DNA of 64,000 nt, from the NCBI GenBank assembly GCA_963556195.1, contig OY744525.1:44830648-44894647 (forward strand), in the 5' to 3' direction. Positions within the stretch are counted from its first letter, which is position 1, and every line of letters starts with the position of its first letter. Both the position numbers and the translations under genes were made by a program. The notes under the pieces were generated by a model. The model searched no databases. It worked only from the letters and a program-made list of their open reading frames with translations, and had not been told where the DNA came from. This DNA comes from Sepiola atlantica (taxonomy: Eukaryota; Mollusca; Cephalopoda; Sepiida; Sepiolidae). This document shows positions 10,917 to 21,850 of this stretch, one piece after another.

Positions 10917-11440
10917 TTACTAATGAATAACAGTAAAATAATATATTTTTTATTCATATAGAAACTGACGAAGGGACAAATAAAATATCTCTGTAAACTT
11001 TGAAATTTTGCTGTTGCATCAGGTGACATAAACCAATTTGCGTTAACGGTGTCTCCTAAAAATACCTCATATTTGACAATACTACCTTTGTTTACATTAA
11101 CTATATTCGATCAATCAGTTTAATTTTGGGTTAGACATATTTTAGTAGTAATCCTTGTTAAAATTTAAAAATTCTATTTTTGAAATATTTCTTTCTTTTT
11201 CAAGTTGTACCACATAACATGATTTACTATTTTCTTTAAACTATATTTTATGTGTGGATTTAGTTTTTCCTATATGCCCGATCAGTTTAATTATTATTTT
11301 GTTTTATTACTTTTTTGAAAAGATTAGTTAAAAAACACAATAATTTCTTCATAAAACCCGAGTTTATGTGTACGTGAGGGCTATTAGTTTTCCCTATACG
11401 ATCGATCATTTTAATTGTTATTTTTTTTAATTAAAAAACA
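10917..11440 (+). repeat. AT-rich DNA with scattered short direct repeats
   Basis: TTTTTCCTATAT.CCCGATCAGTTT-like segments occur at about 11265-11290, 11388-11412 and, beyond the next repeat, 11940-11965. The repeat at 11445-11890 therefore seems to have inserted into an older, loosely tandem sequence. Confidence 0.5.
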
Positions 11441-11444
11441 AGCC

Positions 11445-11890
11445 GCGTGTGCGTGGTCCCCCTCTGTATGTGACTCGATGTGGTGAGTGTAAAATGCAAT
11501 AAATTTGGACAATTTGGGGCATTTTGACCCCCCCCTTTGACCCCCTGGTGGCGCGAACCAGAATTTTTCTGAGGTCAAGGATGCTCATTTTATATCCAGA
11601 ACAATTGCCTCTACATTTTGGCCAAGTTTCAGAGAAATTGAATGGATGAATGAAAAGTTATGGGGCAAAAACTGTCATTTTTTGTCATTTCGGGGCCTTT
11701 TGACCCCCTGGGGGTCTAACCAGATTTTTTCAAAAATCGGAGAATGTCACTTTCTAACCTGACCAAAGTTACAACTTCATGCAAAATTTAAGAGAAATTC
11801 AATGGATGGTTGCGGAGAAAAATCCGGACGGACAGACGGACATGCCTCAAAACATAAGTAAGTAAACATAAGTAAATAAGGGGGGGGGAC
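11445..11890 (+). repeat. 'GACCCCCTGG' interspersed repeat (SINE/MITE-like)
   Basis: Two in-phase halves each carry GGGGC.TTTTGACCCC, CCCCTGG.GG, AACCAGA.TTTTT and a conserved AGAGAAATT(G/C)AATGGATG block. The element ends CCGGACGGACAGACGGACA followed by a G run. This composition, with a GACGGACA tail, resembles repeat families I know from several marine invertebrates; family assignment is from memory and tentative. Confidence 0.6.
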
Positions 11891-12285
11891 CAATAAAGTT
11901 AAAAAGAAAACGTTATTCATAAAATGCGTGTGTGCTATTGGTTTTTCCTATATACCCGATCAGTTTATTTGCTACTTTCTTATTTCAGATCTTTTTTAGA
12001 TGAGGATTGATAATTTGTATTATTTACTTATTTCTTCTTTAATATTTATAAAGACAACTTTGAAAAAAATATTTGTAAGAATTTACAACCATAACAATTA
12101 AACAATTTGTTTTTCTTTGATTTAGACCCATATTAAATAATTATTACAGTAGGCATGGTGATGCTAACCTAACTGATACGAACATAACATAAGCATGTTT
12201 CTTTTTCCCTGGATTTAAAACAATAAAACAAAAATATTGTTTTGAAGCAAAATTGTAGGGGATTTATTTGTACAGCTCTGGCAAC
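11891..12285. other. AT-rich interval, nothing recognised
   Basis: I see no gene or RNA feature, only a continuation of the CCTATATACCCGATCAG-like repeat at its start. Confidence 0.5.
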
Positions 12286-12900
12286 GAGGAAGGTGAAGTA
12301 AAGATTCGCCGTCATGGAAACCAAAATGCTCTACAGGATGTCTGTAATTACATATGCAATGAGGGTATCCGAAGGCTCTACAGCATTGCACCGATTGAGG
12401 GCAAGATGAGAGAATGGCAGCTCAGATGATTTTGACATGCGCTGAGAACCAACAACGATATCGGAGAAGTGACTGAGGGAAGGCCGATGATGAGATAGGC
12501 AGACACTCTGCACAAGGATTTACACGTTCACCTGGGCCAAGCTTGTGATCATGTCAAGTGGAGACAAAAATCCATCATTGCAGACCCGACCGTAGCTCGG
12601 GATTAATGCATAAGAAAAACAAGAAAAAGATGTCTAATGTGAGGCTAAAAGACAGGCGTAGATCTGATGACCTCAGAGGAAGACTGAATCTGATCAGCAT
12701 AGGGAGATGTGCTGAGGGCACACAATTACACCGTCGCAAAACTTGCCTTTGCATTAGAAGTCGCTGCGAAGCGACCGAGAGGAAGGCCGATGATAAGATG
12801 AGATTTCTGTAAAACCGGCCTTCCCTCCCCCCGAATCAAGCTTGTATCCGTGTCAAGTTAAGACAAAAATCCATCATTGCAGATCCCGCCTTGCATAAGA
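12286..12900 (+). pseudogene. Two decayed LINE 3' coding ends (LINE tail family B)
   Basis: Frame-broken pieces on the plus strand read as the C-terminal tail of a non-LTR retrotransposon ORF2: a '..HKDLH' segment followed by KWRQKSIIADP near 12490-12590, and a second copy of the same tail (SSQDKNPSLQIP in a shifted frame) near 12835-12890. GRPMMR/GRPMIR-like basic motifs precede both. Stops and frameshifts interrupt every frame. The 12558-12812 frame is not the ancestral frame. Confidence 0.45.
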
Positions 12901-12960
12901 AAAAGGAGAAGAAAAAGAAGTAGGCGATTTAAAAAAAAACTAAGCATGTTCGATAATTTG

Positions 12961-13705
12961 TTACATTGGGACCTGCGCTAAAAGTCTCTCAGTGTCAGTG
13001 CTTTCCGACGATTCACGGTAACCGCCAAAAAGCCCAGAAGCGATACGAATAAGCAGACGACATCTAAGCATTAAAACTGAATGAAACGCTGAACTTGCAA
13101 ACTGGTTGAAACGCGATTGCAACATGAATTTTTACATGGTATCACTGGCTGTGGAAACTCGTTTGCTCGTTTGCAGACGTCAAAGAAGAAGAAGGGGTAG
13201 AGGAAGTAGAAGGAAGCATTTCAACCGGGTACTGTTCAGCTAACCCTAATTCCTAACCTTGCCTTAACCCTAATTCCTAACCCTACCCTACACTAACCCT
13301 AATTCCTAACCCTGAACCCTAAAGAAATAAACAAAAATAGTCAGTAAAACAAAAAAAATTGGGAAAAAAATATTTGCAAAAAAATGTAAAAAAAGACTTA
13401 CTTGATTAACTTTTCACTGTTATTATCAGTTATTTCTTCGTTTTAAAAAATATTTCTTTCGTACAAATGTTTAATAACAAAAAAAAGATATATAAAAAAA
13501 AACTTATTTAAAACTTTGTTAAAAAAATAAACAATAATTTCGAAAATGTTTTACTTGTATTGTCCCGCTTTTAAATCCAACCTCGTTTGCGTTTTTTTGA
13601 ACGCAGGTTAGTCAACGATTTTTTCATTCGGCACTGTCCGGCGTTTAACATAAACATCCGGAAAGCACCGATGCCGAGAGACTTTTAGCGCAGGTCCCAA
13701 TGTAA
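12961..13705. mobile_element. DNA transposon / large MITE with 47-bp terminal inverted repeats
   Basis: The left end, TTACATTGGGACCTGCGC..., at 12961-13007 is the reverse complement of 13659-13705 at about 43 of 47 positions. Outside the repeats the flanks are AT-only, which fits a TA or TTA/TAA-type target, but the exact target duplication cannot be fixed. The 650-bp interior has no transposase frame, and 13240-13320 holds an imperfect AACCCTAATTCCTAACC array. It is therefore non-autonomous. Superfamily not assigned. Confidence 0.85.
13240..13322 (-). repeat. Imperfect telomere-like (CCCTAA) array inside the MITE
   Basis: Repeated CTAACCCTAATTCCTAACC units with many variants. They lie wholly within the inverted-repeat element at 12961-13705. 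Confidence 0.85.
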
Positions 13706-13872
13706 AAAAGCATCTATTTTTACTTGAATTTAAAACCATAACAAAACAAGTCATTTTTATTGAAATAGGCCGATAAACTTAACGTCACTGATTACAATTG
13801 AAATTAGAAGGATCTTCTTTTGCCATGATAAAGCTTTTGGCTAGGAGCAAAATATAGTATCAGCTTTTTTTG

Positions 13873-14012
13873 TACTCGATCAGTGAAGGAGAAATCCTTC
13901 TAGACTGAGGAAATTCAAATTTGTATACCAATTCAGAGGGCATCTTTTCGGAGAGCTGGATTTTTTCTCACATTAAAAACCGACCTTGTATCTAATTCTG
14001 CCCTCGTGGGGA
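13873..14012 (+). repeat. Interspersed repeat family C ('CTCGTGGGGAGG')
   Basis: Contains GATCAGTGAAGGAGAAATCC, CTAGACTGAGG, ACCGACCTTGTATCTAA and CCCTCGTGGGGAGGCAAGTA. Related copies lie at 33560-33660 (+), 58220-58372 (-) and 61795-61920 (+). No coding content. Confidence 0.75.
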
Positions 14013-14406
14013 GGCAAGTAAAGAGAGACACTGTAACGTCGCTGTTTTTACATCAACAAAAACACATATCTTTTTGGCAACATTTATTTTGGGAGGGAAT
14101 TTTTTTATACGAACACCGTAACGTCCATGATTTTAAACATATTTGTTTCCATGAATTTAAAACCATGAAAAACATTTTTTGTTATCAGAATTCACTGAAA
14201 TTTCTCACGAATAGATTTTCGTGACAACTCCCATCATAGAGTGAAGGGATTATCTGTAACTTCGGAGGTGAGGATGGTTTTGACCATAACGGAGTAGGAA
14301 TAGGACTGAGAATAATTTTTGATAAATAACACGTGTTGGCATATTCAAAGGGAATCAAAAATTGTAATAAAAAGACTCCCGGGCAACGCCGGATAGATAT
14401 ACTTAA

Positions 14407-14895
14407 TCTCCTATATAGATGAGAGTTGTCTGTGTGTATGCGTGTGTATGTATGTCTGCAAAAGTCTCTCAAAATACTCGACAATTATCCATAAAGTTGA
14501 TATTTTCTAAATCGCCCATCTTTTGGACGCATTATATCGAAAAATTGGAAAAAAAACATTGATTTCTTCATGTAGAACGGACACAAAATTTGTGATGGGA
14601 GTGCTCAAATTTGTTCGTTTTTCTTTACCCGTACACTTTGCGCATGCACGCTATGCAAAAAAAATATGAATTCTAAAAGCGTTCAAGTGACCTATTTTTA
14701 GTCAGGTGTCATACTCTCTTCGTTTGGTGTGACAGTTATTTATAAAGAATGAAGACCGAGAGTTTGATGGGTCGATCCTCACCGACTCACAAGAATTTTT
14801 TTCTTAAACGATAACTTAAATATATATCGAGGGGAGCGGGAAAGAGAGAGATTGTTACACTTTTGCCCCAGGCAACGCCGGGTAACCCCTGCTAG
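14407..14895 (+). mobile_element. Helitron-like element (489 bp), both ends visible
   Basis: It starts TCTCCTATATAGATGAGAG after an A and ends CCCAGGCAACGCCGGGTAAC, CCCTGCTAG and then T. The CCNGG-CAACG-CCGGG hairpin just before CTAG is the shared mark of this family. Just upstream, 14379-14406 holds another family hairpin (CCCGGGCAACGCCGGAT), so the copy landed at or near the end of an older one. No coding sequence is seen. Confidence 0.68.
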
Positions 14896-14904
14896 TATAT
14901 AATA

Positions 14905-15030
14905 TAATATAATTACTAAAGTTAAGCGACATCCAGCCTAGCCAGTACCAAATGGGTGACCATTTAGGAAAATCAAGCATTGTATGTGCGAGGATGGCAA
15001 AACCTTCCCTACAAAAAATATAGCCCTGAA
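14905..15030 (+). ncRNA. 5S rRNA-derived SINE / 5S pseudogene, copy 1
   Basis: AAGTTAAGCGACATCCAGCC, CAGTACCAAATGGGTGACCA and a T..GGAAAATCAAGCATTGTATGTG end follow the 3' two-thirds of a 5S rRNA, including the internal-promoter region (GTTAAG... to GGGTGACC). The 5' part is missing, and the copy lies right behind the CTAG end of the Helitron-like element. Downstream, a shared non-5S body (GGAACAACTGCCACC-type) follows as in copies 2 and 3, which argues for a SINE and against a gene. Confidence 0.75.
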
Positions 15031-15239
15031 AATGCCTTTAGCAAATAACCTGATAATCTGGACATGTGTTGACACAATGGAACAACTGCCACCCTTTGCA
15101 AAAGTTCTGTTCTCAATCATGCGGAGAAGCTCTATGAAAAGAGTATGCAATTCGTTTTTTCTTTATAATATTGTCTTTAACTTATAGAAATGTTGTAAAC
15201 ATTACACAATTTCTTTGGTTAATTAAACTTATTCTTTTC

Positions 15240-15424
15240 ATTACACGGGGCATTTTATTGTGTTGAATATCCAGGCTGGGTGTAGCGGGACTGAAGAGGG
15301 GGAAAGAGAGAGAGAAAGAGAGAGAGAGAGGGTGGGGAGTAAAAGAAAAATGTTATGCACACTTTTATTCAACTCTTCTATTTTGTTATTAATGCTTCCG
15401 GGCAACGCGGGATATCCCTGCTAG
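15240..15424 (+). mobile_element. Helitron-like 3' end with internal (GA)n
   Basis: It ends CTTCCGGGCAACGCGGGATA, TCCCTGCTAG and then T, the same hairpin plus CTAG terminus as at 14895. A GA-rich block occupies 15298-15332. The 5' end is not located. Confidence 0.55.
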
Positions 15425-15489
15425 TTTAGGCATAAATGTCCAAATCACTAATTCATCAGATGTACATATGTGAGAAACATAACTACGAT

Positions 15490-15762
15490 ACACTAGCATA
15501 CCGGTGAGCTTCGTCACATGACTGAGAACAGAACTTCCACCCCCAGTGGGCGGTTTTCGCTTGTGTCAACTTTCTAAAGGCATCTTCAGGGCTGTATTTG
15601 TTTCTCAGGAAAGTTTCACCATAATTCCACATACATCACCTGGTATTCCCAAATGGGCACCCATCTGTTACTGGGCAGACTAAACGTCGCTTAACTTCGT
15701 TAATCTAACAAGAATTGGTGTGTCAACGCGATTATGCCATATGAACATCACTATATTTCTAA
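15490..15762 (-). ncRNA. 5S rRNA-derived SINE, copy 2, minus strand
   Basis: The minus strand reads a 5S-like head (GTTGACACACCAATTCTTGT, AACGAAGTTAAGCGACGT, GATGGGTGCCCATTTGGGAA, TACCAGGTGATGTATGTGG) followed by a non-5S body that ends in CTGTTCTCAGTCATGTGACG. Promoter boxes are diverged from a real 5S gene. The 5S head plus a shared body is the structure of 5S-derived SINEs (SINE3 type in other animals). Confidence 0.8.
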
Positions 15763-16590
15763 TAATCAATAATGATAATATTTAAATACAGGACAAACAT
15801 TACTGTACATAAGTGAATAATTTATCTGAAGAAGGCGGGAAGGCATATCGGCCGAGACATTGTAGGAATAGAAATATCGACATTAACGAGGACAATAGTC
15901 TAAAGGAAAACAATATAAAAAAAGAAAAACATGTTATGTTATATTAAAATCTATTATAACTTTGTCCAAGCTCCTGATGAGTTAACCTCCAATGTCATTT
16001 CTTTTGACCTTCTTTTATGCCTTAGGAATATTCTCTGTGTTTTATTTGATTCTTATTCCAAAGTTCTTCATTCTTAGATTCTTCTCTTTCTAGATGTGGT
16101 CCAACATAACCTAACCCCCCACCCCTCCCTCCATGTTGAATTAAGTGTTTTCTTCTTCTTTTCCTCTTTTAGTAATGTTCTGAAAGTTTGACTTTAAAAC
16201 GATGGCTCATTTCTCCTTTTTATCTTCCCTCATTCACATTTCTCTGTTATAAATGTAATATGCTGTCAAACGCGTCTGCAATAAGGAATCAACTTGAGTA
16301 ATTGAGGTTATAAAAAGTCAGTGCGCCATTTATTTATCTGTTTACTTAGCCTCTTTGGACATCTATTATTTTAAGCATGGATCCAATTTTAACTTTTAAT
16401 GAAACAACAACAAAAACAAAAAAACAACACTTACAAATGCACTAGATGTACCTTGGGTCACAATCATTACCACTATCTATTCGACTTTAATTTCATTCGA
16501 AAATTCTTAAACTCTGATATATCAGTTAAGATGTTCTTCTTGCATAACTAAAAATAATAAGTCTCGTTCCTTCTATATTATCCATATCTT
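15763..16590. other. AT-rich interval, nothing recognised
   Basis: No frame with a domain and no RNA. A phrase at 15826-15870 (CTGAAGAAGGC ... GGCCGAGACATTG) slightly resembles a ribozyme-like hairpin but is not supported. Confidence 0.5.
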
Positions 16591-16599
16591 GTATCTGGT

Positions 16600-16862
16600 G
16601 CGACATTGGAAGGTTGAGATGGCTTCCTTCAAAGGCGGAAGTTTCCAGGAAATATTAAATTTGCAAGCAGTCCCCAGTCGCATGTATATCCTGGTCAAGG
16701 GAGATGACGACATAAGTTTTTGCAAGGAGGTGTCGTCGACCTCCCACATACAGCGCCTGGTATTCCTAAATGGTCACCCATCTGGTACTGACCAGGCTCA
16801 ACGTCACTTAACTTCGGTGATCTAATGAGAACCGGTGTGTCAACGTGATTATGTCGTATTAT
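16600..16862 (-). ncRNA. 5S rRNA-derived SINE, copy 3, minus strand
   Basis: The minus strand carries GTTGACACACCGGTTCTCAT, TAGATCACCGAAGTTAAGTG, CAGATGGGTGACCATTTAGG and TACCAGGCGCTGTATGTGGG, nearly the full 5S length. A non-5S body of about 130 bases continues to 16600. This is the best-preserved 5S region of the four copies. It is still diverged (AGTTAAGTGACGTTGAGCC), so it is unlikely to be a functional 5S gene. Confidence 0.82.
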
Positions 16863-17029
16863 CCATAAGGATATTATAGAAGTAAAGAGACTTATTATTT
16901 TTCCATCTAATTTACATATGCGGTTGTGGTGTCTACAGACAATATGTTTGCTGAAAAACGAGAGTCACTCTTTCTCTAAATGCTCACAGAGATATTAAGA
17001 AATATTAATGAGTGGTTGAATCACCATAG

Positions 17030-17215
17030 AGTGAAAGGGGGGAAAGATATACATAGATAGCTGAGTGAGAGATGTATAGCGTGTTTAGTTAATTACAGAT
17101 TACGATTAATTAGAACAATTAAAACAGATTTCTTTCAAGCATAACTAAATCCCAGAACTAAGTATATATTTTAGCATGTACTTTATGTGATTAAAGCCTT
17201 AGGGAAACAAACGTT
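17030..17215 (+). repeat. Family A fragment
   Basis: Matches the 3' part of family A (TTAATTACAGATTACGATTA, TTAGAACAATTAAAA, ACATGTACTTTATGTGATTA). The internal (GA)n block is missing. Confidence 0.65.
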
Positions 17216-17300
17216 AATGGATTCTGCTTTAGTATAATAATATATATACAGATTCCAACGATCACGGGTCACCACTCACTGCCAACAGATAGCTCTGTTT

Positions 17301-17331
17301 TTGGGGGGGGGGGGGGTTTTGGGGGGGGGGA
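17301..17331 (+). repeat. G14-TTTT-G10 tract
   Basis: Two long guanine runs are separated by TTTT. The tract could form G-quadruplexes and is prone to sequencing and polymerase error, so the exact lengths are uncertain. Confidence 0.85.
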
Positions 17332-17950
17332 TGAGGGGCGCAACTCTCCGGGGAAGCATGCAGTTGGCATATTCTGCAGCCCTAACTGACAGAGTATACA
17401 CAAATAATCTACCACAATCATATCGAAACATGGAAAAACACCACAATACATATTAAGTAAAAATGATAATTCAGTACATATATCGATCATACTCTCTGTC
17501 TCTCTCTCTTGCTTTATCTGTGTGTGTCTCTCTTCAGTCACTCATACCGGAAGTCTTCACAGCCAATTTATTTTCCTACCATCTCACAGGATATATAATA
17601 GGAATATACAAATCAAATTATCTTTCAGTGTGCAGAGATATATTCAAAACTGTGTTCCATATTTAAAAATTCCATTAATATTTTTTGAAAGTCTGAATTA
17701 AATTATTCTTCATTCTATTCTCTAGTAAAGTAGTTAAACCTAAGGATTTAAACCTATTTTAATACTTATTTCTTTTCTGTGTACACCTAATTTTAATATG
17801 TTCCAATTCCCACGTCTTGTTACTGTGTACAATATTCTATATGAGGTCTTATTAATTCTTATATATTCTTACAATGAGATTTGCTTCTCTTGAAATCAAA
17901 ATTCTAGTCATCCAGTCATGAAATAAGTACACCATAATTCGGATGATAGT
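17332..17950. other. AT-rich interval, nothing recognised
   Basis: Two short antisense frames (17269-17541 and 17463-17666) show no domain. Confidence 0.5.
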
Positions 17951-18054
17951 TGAGTACATTCAATATATCACTACAACATACCTAACGTATATAATAAGCC
18001 ATGCCAATTACATATGTTAGGTATGCTGCAGTGATATCTATGTATAACACTCAA
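17951..18054. repeat. Imperfect inverted repeat, ~42-bp arms
   Basis: TATATCACTACAACATACCTAACGTA on the left pairs with TATGTTAGGTATGCTGCAGTGATAT on the right, and GAGTACATTCA pairs loosely with the TAACACTCAATG end. The spacer is about 18 bases. MITE-like hairpin. Confidence 0.75.
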
Positions 18055-18299
18055 TGTCTGTGTTTATGTGTGTTTATGTGATGTTTGTGTGTTTCCTATA
18101 AGAAAAAAAATTAAAGAATCTATATAAAATCTAAAAGTGTATTCTTATGTAAAATTTATCAGGAAACACAATGGAAGTGTTCCTGAATCTCTAAGTACGC
18201 ATCTAGGAGGTCTATGAAGGTTATAACCTCCTTAAAACGTCAAATATATCCTTTTTTTATGAAATTTAAATCATATGTATAACATTTTTTGGAGAAGAC

Positions 18300-18790
18300 A
18301 ATGGAAGTCTCTCCCACTTAGACAACGTCCAAAAAAGAGTCGCTAATCTAATAGGTCCATCACTATCCACCAAACTCCAGTTCCTGTCCCATCATCGCAA
18401 TGTTGCATCCTTGTACTTGTTTTACAAGTACTTCAATGGAATGTGCTCTGATGAATTTGCTGCTCAGGTGCCCCCTCGACGTAAATACACTCGACCAACT
18501 CGACCAACTCGACAATCAGCTAGATCTCATCCATTCACTTTGGAAGTCCTCAGATGCCGGAGAGAGCCTTCTACTCCAATAGCTTCTTTCCTCGTGCTAC
18601 CGGCCTTTGGAACTCCCTCCCTGTTTCCCCGACTGTATCCACACGCAGAAATTTAAAACTAATGTGAACAAGCATCTCGCTGCACAGCTCCCAATTTAGG
18701 ATGACCCCCTAAACTTACACCCTAATTCTCAGTAGCCCCTTACATCTACTTTCCTTGTTTAAGGTGAACTACGTTAAAAAAAAAAATGCT
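18300..18790 (+). pseudogene. CR1/jockey-like LINE ORF2 C-terminus and 3' end (family L1a)
   Basis: Plus-strand frames read the ORF2 tail of a non-LTR retrotransposon: ...NVQKRVANLIG, LQFLSHHRNVASLYLFYKYF, NGMCSDEFAAQVPPRRKYTR, then a broken ...PIASFLVLPAFG.. equivalent of the 'SFFPR.AGLWNSLP' motif. A frameshift around 18490 splits it. The 3' end has CTCAGTAGCCCCTTACATCT and a short A tail. The same family recurs at 24660, 27930, 44840 and, reversed, 45405. Confidence 0.85.
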
Positions 18791-18889
18791 TTCAGGTGTT
18801 TTATTTTTCTTCTCCTGTATACAGTATAAATACACAGTACACTCAACCCATCCTACATAGGGGGATTAGAGCAGCTCGTCAAAGCACTA

Positions 18890-18930
18890 CCACTCACTTT
18901 CTCTCTCTCGCTTTCTCTTTCTCTCTCTCC
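18890..18930. repeat. CT-rich low-complexity block
   Basis: TCTCTCTCTCGCTTTCTC-type sequence. Confidence 0.8.
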
Positions 18931-18959
18931 CAGTCCCCCAAAAAGAGAAATATTTGATC

Positions 18960-19095
18960 AGTTTATCCGCTGTATCATTAACGAATTCCAGTCACGTAGC
19001 CCTAGTTATAAACTTTTAACTTCTAATGGAAATTTCCACTTTTCTGCTTAATTTAATTTAACGTGGAAATTTTCGCTTTTAACCTTATTATTACA
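18960..19095 (+). repeat. Interspersed repeat family D, copy 1
   Basis: Shares AACTTTTAACTTCTAATGGA, TTTTCTGCTTAATTTAA and GTGGAAA.TTT.GCTTTTAA with copies at 35035-35170 and 37975-38110. No coding content. Confidence 0.7.
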
Positions 19096-19404
19096 CCTTC
19101 ACAGTCCAATATCGTTACATGTGGAAATATACTTTACAATTTTAAATATATACTTTAACATTTTGCTCTTAGAAAGTCCCATGACACACGAGTATATATA
19201 GTAGATGTTAAAACTAGATATTATATTAGTTGCTCGAGACAACAAGATATATCACTTATATTATTTGATCCTTCATTCAGTTTTGTGCTAAGAATACTGT
19301 TCAGTGAAAGTAGGGATTCTTTAATATAAAAGTGATGGGGAGAATCAAAGGTCACGTACGTCCCTCATTGGTTTTCTACTTTCTCTTTTTGGAAACATCG
19401 ACAC

Positions 19405-21850
19405 ATCTTTGGTTTGTCACACTCCAGTTTGAAATAGCATTTCACACATGCCCGTAAGAGGTCGTGATAGTTGGTTTTAAATTTGAAATACCATTCGCAT
19501 TGGTTTTACATTTTAAATAGTATTTTCGTTAGTCTGTCACACTTAAATTTGAAATAGCATTCCTTGTCGATCAGTCATGCTTAAGTCTTAATAGAATTTT
19601 TAAGTGCATCTATTTATCTTTATTAGAGGCTATGTCCGTCTATTATGCTTAAGTTTGAAATAACATTGTTTGTCCGTCTGTCACACTCAAGTTTGAAATA
19701 GTATTTTTGTCAGTCTGTCACACTCAAGTTTGGAATAGTATTTTTTGTCAGTCTGTCACACTCAAGCTTGAAATAGTATTTTTGTCAGTTTGTCACACTC
19801 AAGTTTGAAATAGTATTTTTTGTCAGTCTGTCACACTCAAGCTTGAAATAGTATTTTTGTCAGTCTGTCACACTCAAGTTTGAAATAGTATTTTTGTCAG
19901 TCTGTCACACTCAAGTTTGAAATAGCATTTTTATCAGTCTGTCACACTCAAGCTTGAAATAGTGTTTTTGTCGGTTTGTCACACTCAAGTTTGAAATAGT
20001 ATTTTTTGTCAGTCTGTCACACTCAAGCTTGAAATAGTATTTTTGTCAGTCTGTCACACTCAAGTTTGAAATAGTATTTTTGTCAGTCTGTCACACTCAA
20101 GTTTGAAATAGCATTTTTATCAGTCTGTCACACTCAAGCTTGAAATAGTGTTTTTGTCGGTTTGTCACACTCAAGTTTGAAATAGCATTTTTGTCAGTCT
20201 GTCACACTCAAGCTTGAAATAGTGTTTTTGTCGGTTTGTCACACTCAAGCTTTAAATAGTATTTTTATCGATCTGTCACACTCAAGTTTTAAATATTATT
20301 TTTGTCGGTATTTTACACTCAAATTTTAAATAGTATTTTTTGTTGGTCTATCACACTCACGTTTGAAATAATATTTTTGTCGGTCGGTCACACTCAAGTT
20401 TTAAATACTATTTTTGTCGGTTTGTCACACTCAGGTTTAAAATAGTATTTTTGTCAGTCTGTCACATTTAAGTATTTAATAGTATTTTTGTCGGTCTGTC
20501 ACACTCAAGTTTGAAATATTTTTTTAGATGGTCTGTAACACTCAAATTTAAAATAGTATTTTTGTCGATCTGTAACACTCAAGTTTGAAATAGTATTTTT
20601 GTTGGTCTGTCACACTCAAGTTTAAAATAGTATTTTTGTTGGTATGTCACACTGCAGCTTGAATAAGTATTTTTGTCGGTCTGTCACACTCAAGTTTGAA
20701 ATAGTATTTTTGTCGATCTGTCACACTCAAGTTTAAAATAGTACTTTTGTTGGTCTGTCACGCTCAAGTTTAAAATAGTATTTTGTTGGTATGTTACACT
20801 ACAGCTTGAAATAGTATTTTTGTCGACCTGTCACACTCCAGTTTAAAATAGTATTTTTGTTGGTATGTCACAGTAAAGCTTGAAATAGTATTTTTGTCGG
20901 TCTGTCACACTCAAGTTTGAAATAGTATTTCTGTCGATCTGTCACACTGAAGTTTAAAATAGTACTTTTGTTGGTCTGTCACGCTCAAGTTTAAAATAGT
21001 ATTTTTGTTGGTATGTCACACTACAGCTTGAAATAGTATTTTTGTCGGTCTGTCACACTCAAGTTTGAAATAGTATTTTTGTCGATCTGTCACACTCAAG
21101 TTTAAAATAGTATTTTTTTAGATGGTCTGTCACTCTCAAGTTTGAAATAGTATTTTTGTTGGTATGTCACACTCAAGTTTGAAATAGTATTTTTGTTGGT
21201 CTGTCACACTCCAGTGTAAAATAGTATTTTTGTCGGTCGGTCACACTCAAGTTTTAAATACTATTTTTGTCTGTTTGTCACACTCAGATTTAAAATAGTA
21301 TTTTTGTTAGGCTGTTACATTTAAGTATTTAATAGTTTTTTTGTCGGTCTGTCACACTCAAGTTTGAAATATTTTTTTAGATGGTCTGTAACACTCAAAT
21401 TTTAAATAGTATTTTTGTCGATCTGTCACACTCAAGTTTAAAATAATATTTTTGTTGGTCTGTCACACTCAAGTTTAAAATAGTATTTTTGTCGGTCTGT
21501 CACACTCAAGTTTGAAATAGTATTTTTATCGGTCTTTCACACTCAAGTTTTAAATAGTATTATTGTCGATCTGCACACTCAAATTTAATTTTAATTAAGT
21601 TTCATTAAGTTTTACATACCATGTTCATTGGTCTATCATACTTAAGTTTTAAATAGTATGTTTACATGCATTCACGCATGTCTACAAGAAGCTCTGTCAG
21701 TCGTTTTTTTAGTTTGAAATAGCGTTTTGGATACATCCTCATAAGAGTCCATGTCTATTTATGTACCTGTCTACCATGCTTAAGTTTGAAATGGTATTTT
21801 CGTTCGTCTGTCACAATCCAGCTTGAAATAGCATTTTAGATACATCCTGA
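19405..21850 (+). repeat. Satellite array, ~37-bp unit, roughly 55-60 copies
   Basis: Unit core: GTCTGTCACACTCAAGTTTG followed by AAATAGTATTTTTGTC. Edges (19405-19660 and 21590-21850) are degenerate and the middle is regular. In 19750-20240 an AAGCTTGAAATAGTGTTTTT variant recurs at 19951 and 20137, 186 bases apart, that is, a five-unit higher-order repeat. In 20600-21050 a different block with CTACAGCTTGAAATAG variants repeats. Both show local amplification inside the array. Confidence 0.93.

Noticed and set aside
15826..15870. Hammerhead-like phrase CTGAAGAAGGC...GGCCGAGAC
   Set aside because: The core and the GAAA box are off consensus, the loop is long, and there is no neighbouring Penelope sequence.
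19405..21850. CRISPR-like array (regular short repeats)
   Set aside because: The repeats are directly adjacent with no unique spacers, and the context is eukaryotic. It is a satellite.
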